Assembly: GCF_016859285.1 (NCBI RefSeq)
Contig: NC_053417.1
Location: 10,925,206 to 10,989,205, forward strand
Direction of reading: 5' to 3'
From: Xiphias gladius
Taxonomy: Eukaryota; Chordata; Actinopteri; Istiophoriformes; Xiphiidae
DNA: 64,000 bases
How positions within the stretch are numbered: position 1 is the stretch's first letter; the number at the start of each line of letters is the position of its first letter. The notes beneath the pieces were generated by a model. It was not told where the DNA came from. It made no database searches and saw only the letters and a program-made list of their open reading frames with translations. The position numbers and the translations under genes were made by a program. Below are positions 35,837 to 47,070 of the stretch, piece after piece.

Positions 35837-38800
35837 ATGAGACAATTTCCCAGGGTCTTTTGCTTTTTAACAAAATGGTTATTAGCCCTCCAGAGTTTGA
35901 GCTTCTTTGTTGTGCTTGTTGCATGTAACTCGGGATTAGATAATCAGCTATATGACCAAAGTAAGGCTTTATGAAGGTGGGTCTTTTTGTTTGGAACATG
36001 GACCAATGAAATTCTCCTTAATGGAGACTGATTAAAAAAGCTTCTGTGTTGGAGGATTCATTCTTTCTAGCAGGGCATTCGTAAGTTCCTGTTATGCGGA
36101 AGTCAAATCATAGAAATCCCTTCTCCATTTCATTAATACGCATCTCATGCAGAGTTTTGGTTAAGTAAGATGTAACATTTGGCATCTAAACAAAATAAGA
36201 GACAAGTCCAGCACCAGTTCCTCGCTGTCTTTGTAATCCTGAGCTTCTTCCTGTGGTAGAGAACAATCGCCACACACAGACCAACATAACATGTGCTGTC
36301 ACGACTGAATGGGTGACTTCAGAGCCAGAACGTAGAGTAGCATCAACAGACAGCTTTCACCTGTCGAAACACCGTCTCACTCTTCAGCACTATGGACAGA
36401 GGTCACTTTACAAAGCACGACCACGTCGATCAAAAGTGTTAACCAGTCACCCACACCTGACTCCTCTTGATCCGAGATGAAAAGCCATACGAGACCTCAT
36501 TATTGGAAGTCGCAGAACCAGCCAGAGAAAGGAGTGCATACACTTACACTAATATCTCAAAGATCTCTCAATCAAAGCTTCCTTTGCTTATGGCCCTCCG
36601 AGGGAGCCTTTTCAGTTCTGGGACCTCCTCTTAACCTTCAAGATGACATCCCTTAAAAAATAATTTGATAACATTACAGTGAGTCTTGTTTTCTGACCTG
36701 TCACGTTACTTGTTGGTCTGAATATAGACCAGCAATCCAGTTTGTTAGAATAATTAAAACCCAAGCATTATATGTTGTTTTTGATAGAAAAAAATAAAAA
36801 TCTTTACTAAAGGTCCACGTACTAGCTTTTTTTTTTTAGCTTTAAACCTAATGTAATGGCATTAATAATACTGAGCAAACTCAATCTGTTGATAAAGACT
36901 AAGATACTGTACAAAGCGAGAGAAGAAACCATAGCTAGAAGTCCTTTTTTTAAAATCGTAAGTGGAGAGTGACCACAATTTAAGCAGGGCGGGGCTGTAT
37001 TGCAAAAAAACCAACCTCCTAGGCTGAATCCAAACCCAGGATGTCATGAATACATGATATACATCTTGTAGCGCACTGACTCATCGGAAAGTTCAAGCCC
37101 TTCAATAATCAGTCAAACGTGAAAGTTGGGTAGAGATTCGAAATGGAAAGGAATGAAATGGTTGTTTTTCACCATTGTCTCCGCTGTTGCTTGGGTCAAA
37201 AACCAACATAACTGCTACTCAACCATACTGGAACTGGTTTTAAGGTAGCTTTACACTGGACTTTGAGCTGGAAGCACATGAAGGCCCAGGTATACAAAAG
37301 TAGAGAAATGTGCCCAATAGGCCAAGAGAAGGCTTTTGTCACAATTGCACAGTTGAGTCTGGCTAGCTCCACGTTGCTGAGGAGTTACTGTAAAGGGGTA
37401 AGTTATTGATATTGTAGCTGAAACAGTCAGTTAAACTCGGTTTTCTGGTAGAAAGCAATCCATCTACTTAAAGATTCACGGTCCAGGCAGCTTGAATAGG
37501 ACTGTAGCCATTTATCCCGCTGTCAGATCAACACACTGAGAGTGGAGAGAGATTCATAAAGAAAGAGAACTGTAGGGTTTTTAAGCCACATATATCAAAA
37601 GGAATGATCATGAGAAAAACATTATATCAACAGTCTGAATTTAGCTGTTAAATATTTCTGTAGACTGGTGCAGTTAGGAAAAATATTTACGAGCTAACAA
37701 GTGAATTGGTGATGAATTCATTGGTGCCATAGCCTTTCAGAAAACTATAGGTCCTGCTAACAGTCCAGAGATCAGCCCAGCATCACATCGACAGTGAGTG
37801 TTATTAGGTGAAGAGGGGGTGCAGCTGAATCAGGTACTTCACAGAGGACAAAGGACAAAGCTCTGAAAACAGAGCTAACTTAAGAGCAAAAAATGTGTTG
37901 AAACGTTAAATTGGTGTCAAGATCGAAGCATTAGACTGTTTGTGCTATAAAGGCTGCAAGTACATGGAAAAGTCCGAGAAAAGACTGAATCTTTTCTCTA
38001 CTTGGTGTACAGTATATCCAGAAACTCTGATGAAGACCAGCACCCCAAACATGTTGGTAACTGATATCTATTTGTTCTCAGTGTTGCAATAGTTTGGCTG
38101 GATTGTCTTCTTTTCCATTATCAAGATTTCAAACTATAATTCTATTACTATTTATATTATCTGACCAATTTAAGACTTATGGCTACAGCTAAAAACTCTG
38201 ACCTTTTCACTACCTGCTAGGCCTACGCATCACTATTATGTATGTCTTTAACCCAGGGTTTACCATGAGAGACTGGTGGTGTGTTTGCAGGCTTGAGACT
38301 TGATGGTTTTGAGACCTCTTGCAGTCAAAGCCGCATGATTCATTCAGTAGCTCAACATTTCTACAAAATGTTTGTAATAATGCCGAACATAATTTTTACC
38401 TTATAATGTAAAACTTGCTTTCAAATGGCAATCTCAGTATGGATATTTCTAGAAAATACCACTTTGCTCTCATTTCTGAATCATTCATTAGTACCAATCA
38501 TTTAGGATTTTGACTTTTAGTCATAATCAAATACTTTAACTGTGTGTTGCAGCTTTTTTCTACTAAAAAAAAAAAAAAATCAGATCATTCACAAGCTTTA
38601 CAATTACTTTTCTCACCATTTCCCATTAGACACTCTCTAATACAAAAGTACAAGGTCTGATATATTGACCCATAGATCCAGTAATAGCATTCAGTGTAAT
38701 TCATGGTCTTGCAAGGCCTATCATAATGTTTGAACCTGTGAAATATACATTTATAATACATTTCAGATCTTTAAATATGTCCCCCTTCTCATAGATCTGT

Positions 38801-39699
38801 ATTAATGAATTTGATGAGTGAGTAAATGAATGAACAGTTCCGCAAAGAGTAAGTGATGCACACTTATCAAATTTCTTTCAATTATTACATTTATTTCAAA
38901 GAGTAGATTTTTTTGTTTGTTTGTATGTTTTGTAATGTAAAAACCTGGTTCAATGGTAAGTTAACACGATAGATCCAAAGAAAAGAACATTTTTTAAAAC
39001 AAATTTATTTTAAGTCCGTTTAATCACAAACTGGGAACAACAGGAAATTCAATTCAGGTCATTCAACCGTGACATGATCGGTCTGAACCACGGCTTTGAG
39101 ACAAACACCAGCCTGCAGTCCTCTACAGATGCTTCAGCACCATGACGATGACGTTGGCGTAGATTTTGGCTTGGGATGCCAGACGTCCTTTGAGCCGCAG
39201 TCACGATTTGGAGGCTGGAAAAAACCTGGAAGCCTGGAAGCCTCCGTGGAGCCGTGATGGCGACGATCACCTCCAGCTAGCGGGGACCGTCGACGCTTTT
39301 GGTTTCACGCCTCGATAAACCCGCGCAGTCTCCCGTCTGTCTGGCCATTTTGGCTCGTGTCAGTCTCATGCCGTTTATACGCCCAAATTCTCCCTTATTT
39401 TCTACAAATTTATGGTGTTAAGATGCATTTTACCTTTTCACATTTTGATCCAGATTATACTCTGAACTGCCCAGAACGGATAGTGTTGATGTTGTTATAC
39501 TAACAATAGCTCTTAATAAGTAATATTAATAATAATAATATGTAATGAAGAACTTTACATGTTTCCTTTATCTGACGTAAATCTTACATAGTCAGAGACT
39601 GAAGTCAATTGACTGCAGTTTAACCTGAAAAAAAAGAACGTAATCATATCTACAGTTGCTGAAAACCCTACTTGATTTCATTTTTCTGTACGTCCCTCA

Positions 39700-39777
39700 A
39701 CAAAGGATCGCTGTGCTCTCAGCTTGCACAGATGGATACCCACGCTGAAACCAGGACAAAAAGGGTCCTAACCGAAG
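39700..39777 (+). promoter_or_regulatory. Block A1 upstream of hes2 copy 1, similar to blocks near copy 2
   Basis: It holds TGCACAGATGG at 39725-39735 followed by ATACCCACGCTGAAA and, 20 bases on, GTCCTAACCGAAG. The same order of words occurs at 47990-48076 and, in part, at 48938-48995, both upstream of hes2 copy 2. It contains a CAGATG E-box. Regulatory function is inferred from paired retention. Confidence 0.5.
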
Positions 39778-41070
39778 CCTCTCTTGAACTATTTTTTCTC
39801 TCTTATTTCGAAGGGCCCGTTCCTAGACTGGACTTGATGGCAGTTATGCGGGGCCCCTTGGGGCAGGACGCGTGCAACACCGCGCATCTATAATGCCTGA
39901 AAAAAATAAGAGGGTTGAAAACCCTCAAGCTACAGCAGGACAGCTTGCAGCCGAAGAGCAGCGTCAGTTTTACCAAAAACGATACGAGCTTCTTGAGCTT
40001 CATATCTGTCTCCAAATGTAAATAAATTATCTTAAATTAAGTTGATATTTCAGTGAGATAAACATGTTCCTGCTCTTTATTATTCCCTGCAGCATCAAGG
40101 TTGGGAATGCTTCAATCCCGTGCGTAATTTTGGTGCGTAAAGTCGGTGTTTGGCATATTTGAAATGTGTTGTTCAGTGATATTCAGCACAAAACGATCTT
40201 TAACTGAACATGGTTTAAAAGAGCTGTTATATGACATTGGGTATATCATCATTTTAAATAAAAACAAAATTTTAAAATTGATTTGGTTTTTATTTGATGT
40301 CTTTTTTTCCCCCTGTGAACGTTGTGGGACTTCCATGTAGTATGTTATGGTGCTGCGCTGTTTTTACTTGGTCGGATTTGAATTAGCATAGTATTGCTTT
40401 ATAACTGTGCCATTGTGTTTATGCGCCGTGACCCAGCCTTCCTTCCCCCCCAAAAGGACAACAAACCTTGTTGAGTGCATTGATGTTGAGGGGGCGCGAG
40501 AACAGGAGCAGGAGCCGGGGTGCTGATGGGAGCAGCGGTGGAGTGGTGCAGCACTAGGAGATGGGGGGTGGGGGCGTAAAGGCCGAGGGAGGGAAGAGAA
40601 TGGGTGGGGGAGGGTCCAATCTGTTGCGCGGCTGTGGCGCGTGCCGAACGCGTGAATCCTACTGGCAGCTCACGGCACTGTTTGGTTTAATGGTCAACAG
40701 CATGTTGACTGAAACCCTTCAAAGACGTTGGAATAAAAGCTGTTTAATTTAAGTTTGAAATATACACAGTGTTATACTGCATTTGTTTATAGAAACAAAG
40801 GAGAGTGTCACTCCCAAAAAGGCCCAGTCTTTTACTGACTCATAGGCCTATTCCTCACCGTGTTATCCATGCAGTGTTCCAGCAGACATGTGCATTGCAT
40901 GGCTCCGTGTATACACACGTATACGTTCACACTCTGCAGATGCACGCACCTCTCTGCGTCTGTTGCAGGCTATCACTCCATCTCCTCCCCCCACTGCTAC
41001 AGGTAAACACCGTGTTGTTGATATCGGAAACAAGCCGCTGCATGTTAATAAGCAGTCGCTAATCCATGCA

Positions 41071-41087
41071 TAGCGTGGCTTGGGTAT
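41071..41087 (+). promoter_or_regulatory. 17-bp block shared by both hes2 upstream regions (copy 1)
   Basis: TAGCGTGGCTTGGGTAT lies 750 bp before the hes2 copy 1 start codon. An identical 17-mer stands 910 bp before the copy 2 start. The identity is seen directly; function is inferred. Confidence 0.5.
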
Positions 41088-41721
41088 CTGGTTTATTAAT
41101 TTTAGGAATAGATTACTCCTGTCAACTCAGAGTTACTTCTCTGGTTTTGTGTCTCTTTTGTTATGGTGGCTAAGCAAAAATCGAGCTTATAAGCATTAAT
41201 AAACAAAGTGAATTATGTGGCCTATTTTTCTTTTGAATTATTTTGACCTTAATTGTTCATTTATAGCAATAGAACTTTCAGATGTGCCATCACACAAAAA
41301 GATCTTTGCTTTGGTCATTGAATTGTGGGGACTTCTCGATGCACAAATCAACAGAAGAATAAAAAGAGAGAAAATCAATTTAATAACAGAGTCAGGCGGG
41401 GAAAAAAAGGAGTCCTTAATGTAGAAAAGTAAAAGAGCAGCTATTTGCTATAGACTCTGCGTTAAGGAAAAACAACACGGTCAAATGGCTTTTACGCGTA
41501 ATTGGATCTTGGGTGAACGTGAAACTTAAACATTTAAAAGCAATAAAGAGCAACACCGTCACGAAACTCCGCATACCAGCGGTAGACGCAGGGGCCCAAC
41601 GGGACCAGATGGTCCAGACAGGAGCTCTACTCATCTCCCAAAGGCATCACCCCACCCCCTTGGATGTCAAAGGCCTAGCACAATGGCTTGCGTTCCCTCC
41701 GCTCTGACGCGCCGGACCCGC

Positions 41722-41728
41722 ATAAATA
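41722..41728 (+). promoter_or_regulatory. hes2: TATA box of hes2 copy 1
   Basis: ATAAATA in a GC-rich context, 99 bp before the start codon, implying a short 5' UTR of about 70 bases. A CAGATG E-box at 41606-41611 is 215 bp before the ATG; copy 2 has one 213 bp before its ATG. Confidence 0.65.
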
Positions 41729-41820
41729 GGAGGCCCTCCAGCTCTGCCCGACACTTCAGCTCAGCCGCTCCAAGAGCAAGTATCTCCCATCACAAAGCAC
41801 AACAAGAAGCAGCAAACGAA

Positions 41821-41910
41821 ATGAGTCCCAGCATCACTGCTGAGGCCAACCAGCCTCTCCCTGCCAGGTCCACCGTGGCCCAGAGAAAACAAGCCAACGA
41901 ACTGAGAAAG
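41821..41910 (+). CDS. hes2: hes2 copy 1 exon 1
   Basis: 30 codons, MSPSITAEANQPLPARSTVA then QRKQANELRK, with donor AAG|gtaagg in phase 0. It shares 19 of 30 residues with exon 1 of copy 2. Confidence 0.88.
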
Positions 41911-42562
41911 GTAAGGAAAATGGAGGAACTTACACAGCTGTTTATTTCAGTGGAAATCTTTTCTGATTCTGACTCCTTTAAAAGTGCAGCGGAATAACGG
42001 TTTTCCGTCATTTCTTCTAGACTCTGAAACCCTTGCTGGAGAAGAGAAGACGTGCTCGCATCAATGACAGTCTCAGTCATTTGAAGGGCCTGATTCTGCC
42101 CCTTGTTGGCAAAGACAACGCTCGCTACTCCAAGCTGGAGAAAGCTGATATTCTGGAAATGACCGTCCGGTTCCTAAGAGACCTTCCATCCGCTCCAGTC
42201 AAAGGTGAGCATCATCTCTCGAACTACATTATGAATTGCACAAAATCTCTTACTTCAGATATGCTCAGCCTAGAAATTCCAGTTATTGATCAGTTCTCTC
42301 CTTTGCTTCGGCCAGATTCCGCGGACAGTTACAGAGAAGGCTACAAAGCCTGCCTCCAGCGCGTCTCCGCTCTGCTTCCCAAAACGAGCCTGGATCAAGA
42401 CGCGTGCCAGCGGGTGAACGACTTCGTGCAGCAGTCCATGTCCGCCGCCATCACCCCAACCTGCCTGAACTGCTGCGCCCAGAGCTCCAGGACTTTCCCT
42501 CAGATTCAGCAGAGACTCCTGAGCCTGAAATCCAGCTTCGGCTCCAGACCGGAGAGCCAGTC

Positions 42563-42601
<39 letters not shown>

Positions 42602-42674
42602 CAGTGGCTCCCATCCGAGCACAGCCAGGCCCACAGGCCGTCAGCGCTGCCATGTGGAGACCTTGGTAGATTAG
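41821..42674 (+). CDS. hes2: Hes2-type bHLH-Orange repressor, copy 1 (upstream tandem copy, WRPW out of frame)
   Basis: Hairy/E(spl)-type transcription repressor expected to bind N- or E-box DNA in the nucleus. Exons are 41821-41910, 42021-42204 and 42316-42674, giving 210 residues. The basic region contains the family proline (KPLLEKRRRARIND), then helix-loop-helix to about residue 85. The Orange domain starts DSYREGYKACLQRV near residue 95, matching human HES2 (DSYREGYSACV). Twelve CAG codons (residues 175-186) follow, after which the frame reads a 24-residue tail ending VETLVD. The sequence for MWRPW-stop is present at 42652-42669 but in another frame, so the Groucho-binding tail is lost unless the repeat is misassembled. 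The intron between GKD and RYSK, present in copy 2, is absent. The start was chosen for its position after the TATA box and its match to copy 2. Confidence 0.88.
42021..42204 (+). CDS. hes2: hes2 copy 1 exon 2 (bHLH; fused exons 2 and 3)
   Basis: 184 bp, exactly the sum of copy 2 exons 2 and 3 (96 + 88). The acceptor is ttctag and the donor AAAG|gtgagc in phase 1. It encodes most of the bHLH, including LILPLVGKDNARYSKLEKAD. Confidence 0.9.
42316..42674 (+). CDS. hes2: hes2 copy 1 last exon (Orange domain, polyglutamine)
   Basis: The acceptor is ggccag. The exon encodes the Orange domain and linker, then the CAG repeat in the Gln frame. It ends at TAG 42672-42674, 5 bases beyond the TAG used in the WRPW frame. 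The 111 bp intron before it is open and in phase, so retention would add 37 residues. Confidence 0.85.
42561..42602 (+). repeat. Coding CAG repeat in hes2 copy 1
   Basis: Twelve uninterrupted CAG units read as glutamine. The equivalent repeat in copy 2 is read one frame over as AGC (serine). Confidence 0.95.
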
Positions 42675-43118
42675 ATGGACATTTATTTCATGTGTGTTAT
42701 TTATTTTGTGATGTTAATTTTGCTAGCTGTATTCCTATAACTGTAGTCTTGGCAAATTGTGAAGGAGAATTGTTGGAGTTGCTGTATAATAATTTAATTC
42801 AGCATTTGGCTCATTTTGCGTTTAATGCCAGAGGGCACACGAGCACAGATCTCAAAGAAACTGTAAAGTCTATGAACTTTTAAAACGCAATCCTCTTTGG
42901 GGTGTCAAAGATATGGGTTGTAGACAACACTTTTGTAAAACCCCAAGGGTTATTTTGCTTGAGGTTTGCACGATGGACTTAAAAGTATTTTCGTCTGTGC
43001 AACAGAAGAGTCTGTAAACACTATGTGTTAAATAGGATTATATATTATCCATTGTTGGCATGTAAGAGTAAAAACATGTTTTGTGAAACAAATGTCTTGT
43101 AGTTGACAAAAGATTTTG

Positions 43119-43124
43119 AATAAA
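43119..43124 (+). terminator. hes2: Poly(A) signal of hes2 copy 1
   Basis: AATAAA about 445 bases after the stop codon, followed by a T/G-containing segment. The 3' UTR 42675 to about 43140 is unlike that of copy 2. Confidence 0.65.
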
Positions 43125-43402
43125 CGTTCACTCGTCAAAGATGGCTCTGTTGCGTGATCTTTATATTTTGTGCCGGAACCAGGATCTCAACGTATAAAAT
43201 GTATTAAACCCGGACGTCTTAAAGAGGGGACTCTCAGAAATATGAAGGGGAATTAAAAAAAGGCGCGCAAACGCATGAAAGCCACAGGTCAGCCGGAACC
43301 CATTGATGCTGGAGAGCAGCTGCTCTATTGTTGCTGATGTGTGGCGCCTCGCTAGTTGCCGCCAAATTGGTGGGAAGAAGTTGGACTGGTTTGTGCGATG
43401 GG

Positions 43403-43404
<2 letters not shown>

Positions 43405-43470
<66 letters not shown>
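43405..43470. repeat. (AC)n microsatellite
   Basis: An uninterrupted AC run of about 33 units just beyond the hes2 copy 1 gene. Confidence 0.97.
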
Positions 43471-43473
<3 letters not shown>

Positions 43474-44865
43474 TGACTGCAGCTGTGAATTACAATGACA
43501 GATTTGACCCAACACACACGTAAAACAAACACTTGTTTCTCAGGAGTTTTACGATATGTTACGTTTCCTGATAAATAATGAGTAATCATATCCCTGTCAT
43601 TTGTTAGTCACAGGCTTATAAATTCATAGGTCAACTGCTAGTCACAACCTTTTACATCTCACAGTATAATAACCTCTTATTGCTATAAGGCTTTGTAGTT
43701 TTTCTGTCATATCGGTGGTCGGCTAGTATCCTGAATTTCCCACGTTTACTAAATAATGTTGGAAATGAGTTCTTATGTTTGTGTTTATCCTAATATCAAG
43801 GATTTTACGGTGTATAGTTGTAGATGTTTCTTATTGCACCTGCTTTTGCACAAACCACTTAAAAAAAGAAACCATCCTTCCTCCCTCTATATTTGCTGCT
43901 GACTTTATTGGATATAAGTCGTATTCAGTGGAGCTCCACAGTTTATACGTGCATTTATTCTAGTAGGATGTAGTGGTTACACTGTCAATATATCAACAAA
44001 ATAATTTCCCATGATGCAGAAAATGAGCTGTGCGCTGTTCAAACAAACTACATTCTCCAGCCATTATGAATGTCATATTAATGCGACTTTTTAAGATGTC
44101 ATTGAACATGGGCAGAATAATAATGACCCATTCTAATACCTGATTTGCTAAAGTATTATTTTAGTATTATCTATAAATTTAGAACACCATATGACTTTGT
44201 TATAGGACACCATAAACCATTACAAAGGCTTATAGCAACACTAGGCCTATACTACAATATGCGGTTCACACACAGGCAAAGACCAGTGCTGTAACAACAA
44301 GTAAACCGGTTCTGAAGAATAACATGGAGTTTTATTTCTTAGCTTTTTGGCAGCGATTAGTTTCATTCACGTCAATTTGGTATGAAATTCAACTTGTGTA
44401 GACCTGAAACACGCTTGAGGCAAACATCCTTATCTTTATTTATTATCCTTTCAGAAATTCCACTGTGATATCATCCTACCGTGGAAACGCAGTAAAGAGC
44501 AGGGAATCTTTTGAAAGCCCCTGTTCTGGTGCATTTTAATCATGGTCCAACACCCTGGATTTGAACCACAACTTTTTAAATGCAACAATCAGATTCAGAT
44601 TATCCTTTTACATCATACCTGATCACTCATTGTTTGCCTTAGGTTTGATTTTTTGACAATATTGATGCAAATGCAGTGTGTTTAGCCAGACAACTCACAA
44701 ATATTGGATGTTGGATTTGGGGAGAGAATCCTTGAGAAGAAATATTACCAGATGGATCACCTACTGTATCTCTAGTACATTTTATGTCTCTGTAGGTTGA
44801 CTGTCATCTGAACTGGGATGAACTTAAACCAGTGGCTCTATATAACAGGACATTGATATGAAAAT

Positions 44866-44908
44866 GTATGGTATTCTGTGGGAATCGTATTCTGTGGGAA
44901 TACCATAC
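44866..44908. repeat. Hairpin with internal direct repeats
   Basis: An 11-bp perfect inverted repeat (GTATGGTATTC at 44866-44876; GAATACCATAC at 44898-44908). A 15-bp direct repeat GTATTCTGTGGGAAT occurs at 44871-44885 and 44887-44901. It may be replication-slippage debris. Confidence 0.8.
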
Positions 44909-45334
44909 AGTGGTCAGTAATAATGCAAAAAAACATGCATCTGCAAAACCACAGCTATTGTTTCTTAAAAGACAGGGTCACATTTTTATAAGTTTATCTT
45001 AAAACAGTACTTACATTCCCATATGTGCATTGAAAGAGTTGTTGTTGCTTGTATTTATCCCTGTTTGTAAGCGATGGAGGAGTAAATCTAGTATCTTCAC
45101 TCTGTTCCAAAGTTCAGCCAAAGCTAAAATGAGGCTTCAGCATCTGATTTATACAGTGGCAGAGTTCACAGTCTTTTCACTAGAAAACTCCCTGTTTGTG
45201 GGTCCCTGCACACCCACTTGATTTTTCTAACTCAGGCTGCTGAAGCCTCATATTAACTTCAGCTGAATTTAAAAATGTATTTTTGCACAGAACATATGAA
45301 TATAACTCTTTTAGTGCTGAACTGAATAGACTCG

Positions 45335-45625
45335 TCAATAAACAGAGTATTCATTCAAAACTAATTAATCGTTTAAGTTGTTTTTCGAGCAAAAAATGCC
45401 AAGCGTTTGCCAGTCCCAGATTTTCAGTTGGGAGGATTTCCTGCTGTTCTTAATCATATGGGGCAGTAAACTGAATATCACCGGATTTTGGTCAGAAAGT
45501 TGGACCAAACAAGCAAACCGAAGATGTCTTGTGATGAGCCTTCTTCACTGTTTTGACATTCTAATCAATCGAAAACTTAAAGCACTAATTGAGAAAATAC
45601 TAATATTAATCGATAATGACTTCAA
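45335..45625. repeat. Dispersed teleost repeat, copy 2 (AATCGATTAATCG family)
   Basis: It matches the same remembered family as 6555-6735. Landmarks are ACTAATTAATCGTTTAAGTT, AGTAAACTGAATATCACCGG, ATTGAGAAAATACTAATATT and AATCGATAATGA. The ORF across it is spurious. Confidence 0.75.
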
Positions 45626-46449
45626 TAAATTTGAACGGTTGTTACTGTGCTGGGCCGGCTGTTACTGGGCTTTGAATGTTCCTAGTTTCCATGGAGATTA
45701 AATGCTCACAAATGAACAAATGCAAATGAATGTAATGTAATGTAATGTGGCCCTTTACAGGAGACGAAGACAAAAGCACACATTTCTGCTTATCCCTAAG
45801 AGACAAAACAGTTCATGAAACTGTGCCATAATGCACAGCACATAATATTATATAGATTATTGTAAATTTATAGAAAATGTGTCAAAGGGTCTACAGTCTA
45901 ACCATTTTCTAAGACCCTTTAGCAAAAAAGTGGAGGAAAAGGGATTAAAATTGTGTATGAAAAGATAGGTAAGACTGGAAAACAGCTGCACACTGCCTAC
46001 TCTCAAAAACTCAATCTGCCATCTCAGCTGCAGTTTGCCAGAAGGCACGTGGGAGAACACCAGACCAACCTCCATGTTTGGCGGTTAGTGCATCTCTACA
46101 CAAACATACCGCCTCTAGTAAAGCATGCTGCTGTGGGGGATGCTTGTGTGCACCAGGCCCTGGGAGGCTTGTGAGGTTAGAGGGTGAAATGAATGCAGTT
46201 AAAAATAGAGAAATATGTTGCAATCTGCCAGACACCGCCATCAGTTAGCCCAATCCTAAAACCAAAGCTACACGGTCAGAGTCCAGATGTCACTCATGAT
46301 CAACCCTGCACCTGACAGGGCTTGAACAATTTTGCAGAGAAAAATGGGGAAACATTAGCAATTTCCAGATGCGCAGACTTGACAGAGGCCTATCCACACA
46401 GACTGAATAGGTCTCCAGGGGGAGATACTTATAAACAAGTATTTTGTAT

Positions 46450-46590
46450 TTTATACCTTTAATTAATTTAGATGACTTTGTTTTCACTTTGACATGAAAG
46501 GTTCTGTCAAAAAGCCACATTAAATGGACATGATTCACTGTTGACAGTGACAGTAAGATGAAACGTGAAAACTTCCAAGGATGGCGGATA
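46450..46590. repeat. Transposon-derived repeat, terminal part, copy 1
   Basis: GACTTTGTTTTCACTTTGAC, GTCAAAAAGCCACATTAAAT and GTGAAAACTTCCAAGG match the end of a common fish repeat. A related end lies at 46780-47070. The class is not certain. Confidence 0.6.
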
Positions 46591-46779
46591 GTTCCTTCTT
46601 TTTGCCACTCCCTCGTAACGCTGGTGAAGGGCTATGCATCTGGCCAACTGTCGTTGTATGTCTTTCCAAGCTGAGCCTCTGAAGCTTGAAGCTGCCTCAG
46701 ACTCGTTGTAGTGCTCTTGGTGTCTTGCTCTGTCACTCAACTGTGCTTTTCAGTCACCTTTTGTCTTGGTTGTTGGGAC

Positions 46780-47070
46780 TGGTTTTGCCATGATGATGTC
46801 TCCTCAATAGTTGGACTTGCGAGATACATATGCCTTTACACTACAACCAACTGAAACCCCTTGACTTCACACAGCTGGTCTCCATTCAGATAATTGGGAT
46901 TTCTATAACCAGCCGGCTGCACCATGACTTAGCAGTGTTCAAATGGTTGAATACTTATGAGGACATGTATTTTCTATTGTTTATAATTTTGATCACTTTA
47001 ATGAGATCTGTTTTCTCTTTAACCTTAAAGAATCATCGTTTGCGGATCAAAGTTAAAAAGGCCAAATTAA
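46780..47070. repeat. Transposon-derived repeat, copy 2
   Basis: CTTGCGAGATACATATGCCT, ACTACAACCAACTGAAACCC, GGTTGAATACTTATGAGGAC and AAAAAGGCCAAATTAAATCC match a remembered fish repeat whose end also occurs at 46450-46590. No transposase was found. Confidence 0.65.

Larger units (their letters stand above)
27300..41700. other. Intergenic region between divergent espn and hes2 copy 1
   Basis: About 14 kb without a gene I can support. It contains the old repeats at 27865-28555 and 35374-35836, a (GT)n tract at 33846-33886 and poly-A runs near 33109-33122 and 34917-34932. CpG-richer unique blocks near 30170-30430, 32880-33110, 33500-33790 and 39040-39400 could be regulatory. Small open frames here lack splice context or family resemblance. 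Confidence 0.6.

Noticed and set aside
36055..36560. Possible transposase-like frame (KARPRRSK region)
   Set aside because: A brief resemblance to a Tc1-type basic motif only; no DNA-binding or DDE residues and no inverted ends were found.
42270..42653. 127-codon minus-strand leucine-rich frame
   Set aside because: The reverse reading of the hes2 exon and its CAG repeat (CTG on the other strand).
42404..42883. 159-codon frame overlapping hes2 copy 1 with an alanine run
   Set aside because: A frame shadow of the last exon; the alanine run is the same CAG repeat read as GCA.
43161..43589. 142-codon frame and other Cys-Val repeats
   Set aside because: A translation of the (AC)n microsatellite; the same applies to frames near 55577-55983, 57615-57918 and 62847-63217.
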